Part shown: positions 1-11,050 of the stretch, piece by piece | Numbering within the stretch: position 1 is the first letter of the stretch | Layout: each line of letters begins with the position of its first letter | Assembly (NCBI RefSeq): GCF_034702125.1 | Contig: NW_026945731.1 | Span: 660,118-724,117 of the forward strand | From: Engraulis encrasicolus | Lineage: Eukaryota; Chordata; Actinopteri; Clupeiformes; Engraulidae | Direction of reading: 5' to 3' | Length of the DNA stretch: 64,000 nucleotides | Position numbers and translations under genes: made by a program | The notes under the pieces: generated by a model | What the model saw: the letters and a program-made list of their open reading frames with translations, nothing else | Database searches by the model: none | What the model was told of the DNA's origin: nothing

Positions 1-11
1 CCCTATCTCCT

Positions 12-280
12 CACCTGTCTTGTCTGAGTTGCATAGTAGCATCTCCTCCTTCTCCTCCTCCTCCTCCTCCTCCCCTATCTCCTCACCTGTCTTGTCTGAG
101 TTGCATAGTAGCATCTCCTCCTCCTCCTCTTCCTCCTTCTCCTCCTCCTCACCTGTCTTGTCTGAGTTGCATAGTAGCGTCTCTTTCTCCTCCTCCTCCT
201 CCTCCTCCTCCTCCTCCTCCTCCTCCTCCTCCTCCTCCTCCCCTATCTCCTCACCTGTCTTGTCTGAGTTGCATAGTAGC
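12..280 (-). repeat. Minisatellite of exon end plus splice donor
   Basis: A 29 bp block holding the last 26 bases of the calsyntenin exon and the start of its donor occurs four times, at 252-280 (the true exon end), 150-178, 84-112 and 12-40. The blocks are separated by GAG/CTC triplet repeats and GATAGGGG spacers. Donor positions follow exon ends at 255, 153, 87 and 15, with spacings of 102, 66 and 72 bp, all multiples of three. Read on the minus strand in the exon frame, the whole array is open to the window edge and would encode Glu-rich linkers between copies of LLCNSDKTGEE. Confidence 0.9.
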
Positions 281-512
281 GTCTCCTTCTCTGCGCGGAG
301 GCCGGGGCTGGGTCCGTGCTTCATCCAGGTAGCGATGGTGAACTGGTCCGTCAGGTTGTGCGGCACCATGCGGTCCAGAACGTTGGCCGCCTGCCGCCCG
401 TCGAAGCGGAAGATGAGGTCACTGTCGCGGCCGCTGTCCGTCAGCAGTGAAGCCGTCCAATTGGTCGAGGCGCTGGGGGCGGGGAGCAGGTCGGTGCTGC
501 CCGAAGCAGCGC
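255..512 (-). CDS. clstn1/2-like: Calsyntenin internal exon (partial gene)
   Basis: Calsyntenins are type I membrane proteins of the postsynaptic and secretory pathway, with two cadherin repeats followed by a laminin-G-like domain. The minus strand is open from 512 to 255 and encodes 85 residues, including the segments DLIFRFDGRQAANV, NLTDQFTIATWMKHGPSPGL and ETLLCNSDKT. From memory these match the start of the calsyntenin LG-like domain. The exon is bounded by an acceptor AG (514-513) and a donor GT (254-253) followed by GAGG. It is 258 bp with phase 1 at both ends. The donor splits a codon after G, which suits the Glu that follows this motif in the family. The paralogue (clstn1 or clstn2) is not certain. 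The upstream polypyrimidine tract is weak. No second exon was recognised in the window, so neighbouring exons lie beyond it or were missed. Confidence 0.85.
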
Positions 513-534
513 CTGTATGGAAAGATTACAATAC

Positions 535-660
535 AGTACATTATATTACAATATATTACATTACATTACACACTACGTACATTTGTATATTACATTATAT
601 TACATTACACCTGGCTGATGCATTTACGCAAAGCGACTGGATACATCAAGCTTCTCAACA
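535..660 (-). repeat. SINE tail fragment with ATTACATT repeats
   Basis: The stretch 600-650 reads, on the minus strand, like the 3' end of the SINE seen at 3925-4146 (a core resembling GCTTTGGATA followed by GCATCAGC). It is followed towards 535 by degenerate ATTACATT units, the usual simple-repeat tail of this family. Only the tail is present. Confidence 0.5.
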
Positions 661-739
661 AAGCATGGAGAGTGTAGACCCCTACAATACGAAGGCAAGG
701 GGGGTAAAAATGAACCTGGGTTCCCACTGACATGATTAA

Positions 740-1560
740 AACATCATATTGTACAGTAAAAAGAGAGAGAGGATGAGAGAGCGAGCTGTGGGGGAATAGA
801 GAGGAAAGGCACCTTTACAATGAAATTAGCATACACTCACATCTTAACACTAAATTAACATACACTCACATCATATTAAGAAAATAACATTCTAATTAAG
901 ATGGATCATTTGCATTCCCCAAAGCACACCCTCTTCCCCGCCTCTCCCCTGCCACTGACCCCCCCCCCCCCCCACATGTAATATGCATCTCCACATCCAT
1001 TCCCACTATGCAATACACATTTCCAATACAGAACAAAAACAAAACAGGACAGGTGATGCAAAAGTTTTCTCCATCCACCAGACTTTAGGCATACACTATT
1101 TCCATTAGGGTACTCTCAAACTACCATTTTCATAACTCTGGAAAGAGTAAATAACTTTTTACATTCTCCCTCTTCCTCAGCATGACTCCCCCTCCTCTGC
1201 CCCAATCTCTCTCTATCACCCTCTCTCTTCCTAGGACCCTCTCTCTCTCCATCACCCTCTCTGTCTCTGTCTATTTCTTGTCCGCTGTGTCCCATTCCCC
1301 CTTTCACACTCTCTTTCCATCCTTCTTCACTGCCTATTTTCTCTCCATCTCTCTTCCCATCCTTCTTCACTATGTACTCTCCATCTCTCTGTCTCTGGGG
1401 AAGCAGGAAAGAGCAGTTCTGTCATCTCTGTGTGATTGGCTGTCTGCCTCTCTGCCGCCGTGGAAACCAGTTTCTCACCTCTATGGCTGGTGAGAAGTGC
1501 ACTCTTTTTTTCTCCATCTTTACCTGCCTGTCCCCCTGCTCATCTCTCTGTAGCTCCCTG
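740..1560. other. No gene seen; pyrimidine-rich flank
   Basis: AT-rich sequence grades into CT-rich low-complexity DNA from about 1150. Open frames here are low-complexity on both strands and do not resemble proteins. Confidence 0.5.
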
Positions 1561-1562
1561 CT

Positions 1563-1995
<433 letters not shown>

Positions 1996-2099
1996 CACTC
2001 TCTACTTGTCTCTCGCTCTCTGTCACCCTGACATTTGTCTCTCTACTTCTGTTTCTGATCTGTTTTCTCTCTCTGCCTCTATCACTCCCCACTCCTCCA

Positions 2100-2455
2100 T
2101 TCCCCCCTCTTGTCTCCTCTGAGGTATCCCCACTCCCCCACTCCTCTCCTGCCCCTGTCCTGTCTCCTCTGAGGTATCCCCACTCCTCCACTCCCCCTTC
2201 TTGTCTCCTCTGGGGTATCCCCACTCCTCTACTGCCCCTGTCTCCTCTGAGGTATCCCCACGCCTCTACTGTCCCTGTCTCCTCTGAGGTATCCCCACTC
2301 CCCCACTCCTCTCCTGCCCCTGTCCTGTCTCCTCTGAGGTATCCCCATTCCTCTCCTCTCCTGCCCCCCTCTTGTCTCCTCTGGGGTATCCCCACTCCTC
2401 TACTGCCCCTGTCTCCTCTGAGGTATCCCCACGCCTCTACTGTCCCTGTTTCTCG
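2100..2455. repeat. Minisatellite, CTCCTCTGAGGTATCCCCAC family
   Basis: About ten imperfect units built on TCTCCTCTGAGGTATCCCCA, separated by variable CT/CCCC spacers, so the unit length varies. There are no stops in one plus-strand frame, but the composition is purely repetitive. Confidence 0.85.
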
Positions 2456-2576
2456 TGCCTGTATGATGTGGTCACTTTATCTTCTAGTGGGCCTCAGTGA
2501 TACTGAATGGCCTCCGTGTCACGATGTGACGTGAGGTGACACAAGCAGAGCGATGGGGAGGAAGCTGAGGGCTGAA

Positions 2577-3340
2577 TGGAGGGGGGGGGAGAGAAGGGAA
2601 GACGGAGGAGGAACTAGGAAGAATAGATGAAGAAGGAGGGAAGACAGAGGAGGAACTAGGAAGAATAGATGAAGAAGGAGGGAAGACAGAGGAGGAACTA
2701 GGAAGAATAGATGAAGAAGGAGGGAAGACAGAGGAGGAACTAGGAAGAATAGATGAAGAAGGAGGGAAGACAGAGAAAGGAAGAGAGAAGGGAAGATAGA
2801 CAAAAGGGGTGAGGAAGAGAAAGGAAGAGAGACAGAGAATGGAATAGAGGAGAAAATAAGGAAGGCAAAGGAAAGAGAGAAGGGAACGAGAGAATGGAAG
2901 AGAGAGGGGGAAGAGAGAGGGAGAAGAGAGAGGAAGGTTTGAGAGAGAAGGGAAAGAGAGACAAGGGACAAGAGAGGAGGGAAAAGAGAGAGAGAAGGGA
3001 AGGGAAGGGAAGAGAAGAGAAGAGAAGAGAAGAGAAGAGAAGAGAAGAGAAGAGAAGAGAAGAGAAGAGAAGAGAAGAGAAGAGAAGAGAAGGGACGGGA
3101 CGGGACGGGACGGGACGGGACGGGACGAGACGAGAAGAGAAGAGAAGAGAAGAGAAGAGAAGAGAAGAGAAGAGAAGAGAAGAGAAGGAAAGAGGGGAAG
3201 AGAAGAGAATGAAAGAGGGGAAGAGAAGAGAAGAGAAGAGAAGAGAAGAGAAGAGAAGAGAAGAGAAGAGAAGAGAAGAGAAGAGAAGAGAAGAGAAGAG
3301 AAGAGAAGAGAAGAGAAGGAAAGAGGGGAAGAGACATACT
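2577..3340. repeat. Homopurine tract: 43 bp minisatellite plus (GAAGA)n
   Basis: The plus strand is almost entirely A and G for about 760 bp. The segment 2597-2780 holds about four copies of a 43 bp unit (GAAGACAGAGGAGGAACTAG and onwards). The segments 3000-3090, 3130-3185 and 3220-3320 are (GAAGA)n. A block of (GGGAC)n lies at 3093-3130. Confidence 0.9.
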
Positions 3341-3924
3341 GAGTCCTGGAGTTCTACTATCCTCCTCAGAGATCCTCACACTTTATTTAAGTAAGAGGGA
3401 TGGGCTTCAGCTCATTTACCATATATGCAATATTTATTTATTTATTATTAGTTTACTAAGTTATATGCAATAAATATCTATCTATTTATTTATTAATTTA
3501 TTATTTCCTTACTTATTTATTATCTCCAATCGATATGGGCCAATAAACATATGCCCTGGCATCAGCTGTGTGTGCCCGCTTTGCTCCTCTCCTACCCCGG
3601 GTGAGTGAGTGAGGTGGCCTATTTTCTCAAGGTATTGAAACGACAGCTAAGGTGGCTAAATGAGATGCAGTCCAATAAAGCCTGCTATAAGCAGTTTCAC
3701 AGCCGCACCGCACCACTCAGTCCTCCACTCATGACCCCACCTCTCCTCCTCATACCACTCACCATCGACCAGTTGCTCCCTGTCATTAATCCATCAATAC
3801 CAATCACATAAATTAATTTTAGTACATTACATTACACTGCTTTTAATCCGAAGCGATTCACAGATGTATTAAGAACATCGACCAGTTGCTCTCTGTCATA
3901 TCAGTCAAACAAAACAAAAAAAAT
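3341..3924. other. No gene seen; AT-rich DNA with a SINE-tail scrap
   Basis: ATTTATTT-rich sequence lies at 3420-3530. The scrap at 3815-3870 (ACATTACATTACACT then AATCCGAAGCGATT) is another minus-strand SINE tail. No coding signal is visible. Confidence 0.5.
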
Positions 3925-4146
3925 TAATTACACTACACTTAGCTGATGCTGTTTCTATCCAAAGCAATTTATGGATATTTTAAGTACAGGATATTGGTTA
4001 GAGTCCCTGGAGCAGTGTAGGGCTACGCGCCTTGCTCAAGGGCACTTCAGCCATGGAGTAAGATATCGAGTGGAAGGCTGGGATTTGAACCTGCTTCCCT
4101 CTGACCTGAAACCCATCTACTTCACCACTAGACCACAGCTGCCCGA
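3925..4146 (-). mobile_element. tRNA-derived SINE, minus strand
   Basis: Read on the minus strand from 4146, the sequence begins with a tRNA-like head (GTGGTCTAGTGGTGAAG as an A-box-like start, and the B box GGTTCAAATCC near 4088). A body follows with GTGCCCTTGAGCAAGG, then the tail GCTTTGGATAGAAACAGCAT and AGTGTAGTGTAATT. The head-body-tail arrangement is that of fish SINEs mobilised by LINEs. The start is approximate. Confidence 0.75.
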
Positions 4147-4597
4147 ATACAGTAGATTCAAAAAAGGAAAGAAGAAGGAAAAAAATAAACGACATAAAAC
4201 AAAACTCAGCTCATATCCTTGGCAGGGTGTTGAACGATGCTTATGGGATCTGTGCGGTTCTCTGCTCTGGTTAGTGAATATTCATTGCAAGAGGAAGCTG
4301 ACATAATTCAATTACCGTGTGTAGAAGTAGCTCAGACATGAGAGAGCGAGAGAGAGACAGAGAGAGTTAGAGAGAGAGTGAGAGAGAGAGAAAGGTGGAT
4401 GAGGTATGGCACACGTCATACTCCACAACAACTCTGTCCTCCCCCGGAGTGCCTATTTCCGTTGTATACTTCCACAAATTGATGTTGCTTAATGTAAATA
4501 AACCCAATTATAATCTGTTTTATTGCATATTAGATAACTATTATGGTCTGTAGCAAACTCCAGCCTCTCAGCGTTGCTGCATACTAAGGAAGGTGGA

Positions 4598-4845
4598 GAG
4601 CCCTTTTGCATATAGATGAGCTGCGTATGGAGGCGGGTTAGTGGGCCATAATATATAACTATAGAGAGCCCTCTTGCATACAGATGAGCTGCATATGGAG
4701 GCAGGTTAGTGGGCCATAACTCAGCCACTTAAGGACTCGGGCCAATAACCTGCTATTGCCATGCCCAGCCAATAACCTGCTATTGCCATGTCCAGCCAAT
4801 AAACTGCTATTGCCATGCCCAGCCAATAACCTGCTATTGCTGCAT
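4598..4845. repeat. Two short tandem duplications
   Basis: A roughly 68 bp unit (GAGAGCCCTTTTGCATATAG and onwards) is present twice at 4598-4720 with about 90 percent identity by eye. It is followed by about four 27 bp units of GCCAATAACCTGCTATTGCC at 4741-4845. A (GGCA)n-rich run follows at 4960-5035. Confidence 0.8.
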
Positions 4846-5153
4846 GCTGCACATTTAGAGGGGACGGACTCTGATGACATCGCAGCTCCTCTCCTCTCCT
4901 CCGCCTGTGGAGAATATAAATGTCCTGATGTTGGAGATGTCACGGAATGGGGTGGTGGGCAGGCAGGCGGGGGGGCAGGCAGGCAGGCAGGCAGGCCGGG
5001 GGGCAGGGGGCAGGTGAGTGGGCAGGCAGGGGGGTGCACCCATCACTCAGAATCCAGGCCAATCTGGGCTCATTTACTCCCCATAACAATGATTTATAAT
5101 CCAGAAATTTCAGAAAAAAAGGAAAAAGAACTGTCTTATCTCAATTTCAAGGG

Positions 5154-8100
5154 GGTCATTCCACGCCAAATCTCCGAATCATCCCGCACGACCATCTCAG
5201 ATTTGGCAGAAAAAAAATCAAGGAGGTTCACAAACGTCCCAATAGGAAAAGTGCAAAATTATAGCTCTCAACTCCTTATAGTTTTGTCATTAAAAATGTT
5301 TTTGTCAGGTACCCCCCTGACTCGTTTGGAACAGACTTCTCAGAGAGCCCACTTTCAGAGTGTTGTATCTAAAAAACTACTTTAGGTAGGTCCTTGTGAA
5401 TTTCAAAGGGTAACATTTGGAACATGTACTTGTGAAATGTGGATTTTCACACATCCTCTTGTCATTTACCACCGTTTTCTGGGGGCTTAAAGTTGCTTGA
5501 AAAATTCTCACCTTTGAATTTGTGGGCATCTTTGAAGGACTGTGGTAAGCACAGTTTTAAAGAGAGCGGTTTGATATGAACAATGTATGTTCCCGACCAT
5601 TCTCTGCATGTTGTGTTGAAAGACTGATCTTCTGCGATGAACAGTTTAGAAGATATGAAGTCTTTAAAATGGAAAAACTGAAACTTGTTGCCATCTTTGC
5701 CATGTTATTAAAAAAAAATGTCACGACTCACCACCGTATTATCAACAGTTTTGGAGAGATTAGATGTGTGTTCTTAACATATCCAAAAACTGGGATGGTA
5801 TTCTGCCTCATTTGGTCACAATGATTTTTTAAAAACCCACTGTTGTGTGACTTCCACAGCTCCTATGAAAAACTGATATTAGTGGCATCTTCGCCATGTT
5901 ATACAACAAAAATGACAGAACTCACCACTATGACATTTACAGTTTTAGAAAGACTCAATATCTGTTTTTAACATATTAAAAAAACTGGGGTGGTGTTCTG
6001 TCTCATTTTTAAAGAATGGATTTGTAAAAACGGCTGTGTGACATCTGCAGCTCGCTGCTCTATTGAGGTGGGGCCCCTACTCTGATCTTTGCAGGCTACA
6101 TGGGGGCCCTATCCACCGGTATTTGCCATGAGGCCCTATGTGCAATTGTTCTGCCACTGTGAATAACTTGAGCAATTTGAGTCAGACATTTTTGATACAA
6201 GATATTTGACTTGAGCATTTTCGATATCAATATAATACGGCAGAAAAGTAAAAGTGGCTGATGAGTGAGAGTTTTTTTTTCAGCTTTTACTGTAACTACA
6301 TTTCAGTAAATCAAAAGTTATAGACGTGTGTGAACTTCATCTTTAGGCACTGAAAACCAAATACTGGAATAAAGTGATGAAATGTTGGATGACTGAAACA
6401 TCTCCGTAGATCTTGAAACAAATAGCCCTATCCTGACTATCACCACATCTCAATGCATTTTATTCTAATTCATAACAATGCTTAATAACTTATTTACCAA
6501 TGTTGATGGAGTTCTGAGGCCTGTAGTATATTATTTCAAGTTGTTTAGGAGATGTAACTTTACATTATATAATTAAGTTTTGTACATTTACTTGTGTTTC
6601 ACCTCATACAAACATGTGTGTTGACTTTAGCTAACCTCTCAGAATTTCGTAAAACATCAATTGCTGATGTATTAATTGCTCAGCTCTGCAGCAGAGTTGG
6701 CCTGTGATGAACATTTAGTGAGAATTGCACTGGCCTAGCACCATGCTCAGGGTAGCTCAGTCATGGTGATTGGAGGGGCAGGACAGCTGTTTAGTCAAGT
6801 TACCTCCTTACGAACAGTCTCCTCCTTTTGTATCATCACTGTTTTTCTCTCTTCTCCATGATAATAAAAGTGTCCCACCCCCCCAAAAAAACCATGACAA
6901 AGGTGACCTGTTCATAGAACTTGGCCCCGCTCCAGTCCTCACCATGACCGAGCAACCTAGCGCATTTTATTGGTTCATGGCAAAGGACTACATGTGTTAT
7001 TGTTAGATCATTACCTCAACAAACAGACATAAATTACATCAGTAACTTTTGAAAATGTAAAGTCTGTGTAAGTGGAATGTTTAACTCTTTGTCCAGCAAC
7101 AAGAGATTTGTTGAAGAAATTCAAGTGTTGAAATAAATTTGGGTAAACGTCCTGACCAAGACTCTGCGTTAACAATGCTACTAAACAAATCATAATGGCT
7201 CAATTCATTTATCACTACTGCAATTCAAGACTTACTCTACGGTATAATACCAAAATGGTAACTTATACAGTGTTGAGGTTTAAACTCATGGCCATAACCT
7301 TTGATTCAAACCTTTGATTCACAAACATTTAGTTACCAAAAAATGTAGTTACCTAAAAGCTAAAAGAAAAATAATAATGGTATATAAATCACTCAACTGC
7401 TTCTTCTTCTCTGCCGCATTGCATGCTTCAAAAATACTCAAGTCAAATTTCTTGTATCAAAAATGCCCAAGTCAAACTGCCTGTCATTCACAGTGTCAGC
7501 CCAAATAGATTGGCACCCAACAGTCTGCAAAGGTCATGATTATGGCCCCTACCAAAAATTCAGGAGGGCCCTGGCCAAATGCCCTATTATGGCCCCTACC
7601 AAAAATTCAGGAGGGCCCTGGCCAAATGCCCTACTTGCCCCCTATAGCTCCGCCCCTGGTAATTCATGTGACTTTGGCGGTTTTACAGGAGCTGCTGATG
7701 TAACACAGCAAAGGGTTTTTAAAGAGTCATTACAAGAAATTGAGGCAGAACACCATCCCAGTTTTTGGATATGTTACAAACAGACATCCTATCTTTCCAA
7801 AACTGTTTAGTTCATTGTGGTGATTGCTGTCATTGTTTTGGTGTAACATGGCAAAGTTGCCCCCCAATACCAGTTTTTCATAGGAGCTGTGGAAGTCACA
7901 CAATCATTGTGACCAAATGAGGTAGAATACCATCCCAGTTTTTGGATATGTTAAGAACACACATCTAATCTCTCCAAAACTGTTGATAATACGGTGGTGA
8001 GTCGTGACATTTTTTTTTAATAACATGGCAAAGATGGCACCAAGTTTCAGTTTTTCCATTTTAAGGACTTCATATCTTCTAAACTGTTCATCACAGAATA

Positions 8101-8569
8101 TCAGTCTTTCAACACAACATTCATAGAGTGGTTGGGAACATATATTGTCCATATCAAACCTCTTTAAAACAGCGCTTACCGCAGTCCTTCAAAGATGCCC
8201 ACAAATTCAAAGGTGAGAATTTTTCAAGCAACTTTAAGCCCCCAGAAAACAGTGGTAAATGACAAGAGGATGTGTGAAAATCCACATTTCACAAGTACAT
8301 GTTCCAAATGTTACCCCTTGAAATTTGTAAAGACCTACTTAAAGTAGTTTTTTAGATACGGCAATCTAAAAGTGGGCTCTCTGAGAACTCTGTTCAAAAC
8401 GAGTCAGGGGGGTACCTGACAAAAACATTTTTAATGACAAAACTATGAGGAGTTGAGAGCTATAATTTTGCACTTTTCCTATTGGGACGTTTGTGAACCT
8501 CCTTGATTTTTTTCTGCCAATTCTGAGATGGTCGTGCGGGATGATTCGGAGATTTGGCGTGGAATGACC
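5154..8569 (+). mobile_element. Long-TIR DNA transposon, copy A (non-autonomous)
   Basis: The ends are inverted: GGTCATTCCACGCCAAATCT at 5154 and its complement ending at 8569. Similarity between the arms extends inwards for several hundred bases. Both sides carry the 6 bp direct repeat CAAGGG (5148-5153 and 8570-8575), taken as the target duplication. Each arm contains imperfect tandem units of about 195 bp (compare 5748 with 5940). A 44 bp segment ending AATTCAGGAGGGCCCTGG is duplicated near 7540-7630. No transposase frame is visible. Copies B (53565-58848) and C (from 60040) belong to the same family. The superfamily is not identified. Confidence 0.85.
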
Positions 8570-8898
8570 CAAGGGCTCTTTCATTGCAATGGCCTTGACT
8601 TGACTTGACTTGACTTGAAAGCTTTAATGTCCTTTAAAAGGCAATTTGATTTACAGCACAGCAGAATGAATGGCATAAAAACATATAGGCCTACAATAAA
8701 AACACATACAGTACAACAAATACACTCAATAAATAGCTAAACATATAGTTACTATGTAAATAAATACGTAATAAATACAGACCACTGGTCAAATGCATCC
8801 ATTAACCCAATATGAAAGTCCATAATGTCATGAATGTATCTCCCACATCTTGTTCAATTCGTTAATTGCCATGGGGATGAAGGAGTTCTTTGCTCTAT

Positions 8899-9598
8899 TC
8901 ATTCTAATATTGGGGTATCTATACCTACGTCCTGAAGGGAGTGTTTGGAACTTAACTGAGAGGGGGTGGTAGTGTCAGTACAAACTTTATCCGCTTTCTT
9001 TGTTAATCTATCTAAATAAAGTTTATGAAGCTCATTTTGCTGACGCCCCATTATTTTCCCACATGTTTTAACAATTTTACCCAGTTTCCTTTTGTGCGTC
9101 ACTTTAGAGTGACCATACCAGCATACCATACCCTTAGGAAATACAAACGTTGTTGACCCTTTTTGTAAATTGCATCTGCACAACTGTCCCATGACAATTT
9201 GTGGTCTATAATCAGACCAAGGTATTTATAATCCGTCACCACTTCAATCTCCTCTCCTCCAATAATTGAGGGGGGAGTTGGTAATGCTTTTTGTCTAAAA
9301 TCAAAGATAAGCTCTTTTGTCTTTGAAATGTTGAGGTGCAGGTTAGACCTCTTAGACCAGTTGACAAATTCCTCCAGTACTGGACCATGCGTGGTTTCAT
9401 TATGGTTCAGCAGGCTTACCACGGCTGTGTCATCAGCATACTTAATTATGTGGCAGCCAGGGTGACTACTACGACAGCTGTCAGTATACAAAATAAAAAG
9501 CAAGGGTGAAAGAACACTACCTTGTGGAGTTCCGATAGAGGTAAGTCGCACATCTGACAAGATGTTGCCTACCTTCACCTGCTTTGCTCTGCCCTGCA
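8899..9598 (-). pseudogene. LINE ORF2 3' part: RT motifs B-C and C-terminus
   Basis: The frame resumes inside reverse transcriptase with QGRAKQVKVGN, then IGTPQGSVLSPLLFILYT (motif B) and HIIKYADDTAVVSLL (motif C, catalytic YADD). KYLGLIIDHKLSW and QQRLYFLR follow. A frameshift near 9110 leads to the C-terminal frame with MGRQQNELHKLYLDRLTKKA. The frame probably continues after 8899 through a further shift into RRYRYPNIR-like sequence. The residues on either side of the insertion join as DFL then QGRAK with the 4 bp TGCA present at both edges. Confidence 0.85.
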
Positions 9599-10988
9599 CT
9601 GTAAAAAATGCCCGTTGAAATTACGGCAAAAAACTGTCAAATTGCAACAGTCAGTGAACATAAAATGTAAAACAGTTTATCTCTGTACTAAATACGGCAA
9701 GCGACTATTGAGTCAAAAAGCGCTACATAACTTTATTTTTGACAAGTGTCATATGTAGAAAATACTGGACTGTTCTCTGTAAACGAAAATATTGGGAAAT
9801 ACCGTTAAGTGAGATGAACTAGTCAAAAAGCGCTACATAACTTTATTTTTCACTGGTGTCAATATGTAGAAAATACTGAACTGTTCACTGAAAAGAAAAT
9901 ATTGGAAAATACCGTTAAGTGAAGATGAAGTAGTCAAGAAACGGTACATGACTTTATTTTTCACTGGTGTACACATATGTGCACAGCAAATTTGTCAGAG
10001 TTAGATTGATCAGAGTTAGACTGGTGTTCAGCCAAAATCTAAACATCAAGAGTTGCAGCAACACTACACAGTGTATCTGTATCTTCACAGTAATCTGAAA
10101 AAGTCTACCTGGGACAGTAATCCCTTGATTCAGTCTCTTAGAAGTAGCCCAGTCTATTTGAAACTGTCATTCTAACCCATCCAAATCAATCTGTCAATCA
10201 ATTCCTGACCTCACCTGAGTGCTAAGGGCTGTCATGCAATGATTAACTGCCTGCACCTGCCAAATGCTTCATCACTCGGGTCACATGGTTCACTTGAACA
10301 TGTATTTAAACAGGGACTGTTGCATTGTACTGCTCACTGGTTGCTAGCTAGCTAGCTGGCTGTAAGGCCGGCCGGCCGGCTGGCCTGGCCTGGCCTGGCC
10401 TGGCCGGCCCGGCTAGCAGGTCACGTTGTAAGGGTGGCTGCATGGCTTGCTAACTAGCTTGTTTGTTAGCTTGCTTGCCCTGCTAGCTTTGGCCTTCATT
10501 TTCCTTAAGGTTATTTTCAGGCCTTTTTTTAAATAAAGAATGCATTTGCATACCCTTCATTGATGATACTAGACTGGTCCACCTCCCTGCACTAGACAAT
10601 CTGGCAATTGGGCATTTATTTAGGTATCTAATTAGGTTGATGTTTATCGGACTCCAGTGAGTAGAATCTGTCCAATCAGTTGTCTGTGATTGCAACTCTA
10701 TAATTGGACTCACCTGAGTATAATCAGTCCAATCAGTTGTCTGATTGTAACTCTATAATTGAACTCACCTGAATATAATCCATCCAACCACTGCTGCCAT
10801 AATTTTACCGTAAAATGTAAAAAATAATACCGTTATTTATTTAACGGTAGGCTTTGGCAACCACTGCTGCCATAATTTTACCGTAAAATGTAAAAAGGAA
10901 ATAAACCGTTATTTATTTAAGGGTAGACTTTGGCAACCACTGCTGCCAGCAGTTTACCGTAAAAACAACAGTTCTTTTTTTACTGTGT
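9599..10988. mobile_element. TIR element 1 inserted in the LINE
   Basis: The left end CTGTAAAAAATG (preceded by TGCA) and the right end, whose complement starts CACAGTAAAAAAAG (followed by TGCA), form imperfect inverted repeats. Interior tandem arrays: a unit of about 110 bp starting AGTCAAAAAGCGCTACATAA at 9711, 9821 and 9932; a unit of about 62 bp near 10650-10780; and a 73-76 bp unit starting CCACTGCTGCC at 10788, 10861 and 10937. A GGCC/GCTAGC-rich patch lies at 10350-10430. The segment about 10200-10340, read in reverse, matches a core shared with two other elements of this window. No coding capacity is visible. Confidence 0.75.
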
Positions 10989-11050
10989 GCAGAAAGTCCA
11001 TAATCCAATTAATCAATTCAAAATCAAAACAAAAGTCTTTTTTCAGTCTT

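Noticed and set aside
2519..3379. A 286-codon Ser/Leu/Phe-rich minus-strand frame
   Set aside because: Same cause: the 43 bp and GAAGA repeats have no stops in several frames.
3925..4146. A tRNA gene on the minus strand
   Set aside because: The A- and B-box-like words are followed by a SINE body and tail, and a cloverleaf cannot be completed.
5576..5824. An 82-codon frame repeated in several places (also near 7904 and 53965)
   Set aside because: It recurs because the long-TIR element recurs. It lies within the inverted arms, differs by indels and shows no known domain.
7463..7810. A 115-codon frame in copy A as a possible transposase
   Set aside because: It is built from a tandemly duplicated 44 bp segment and has no DDE-type motif.
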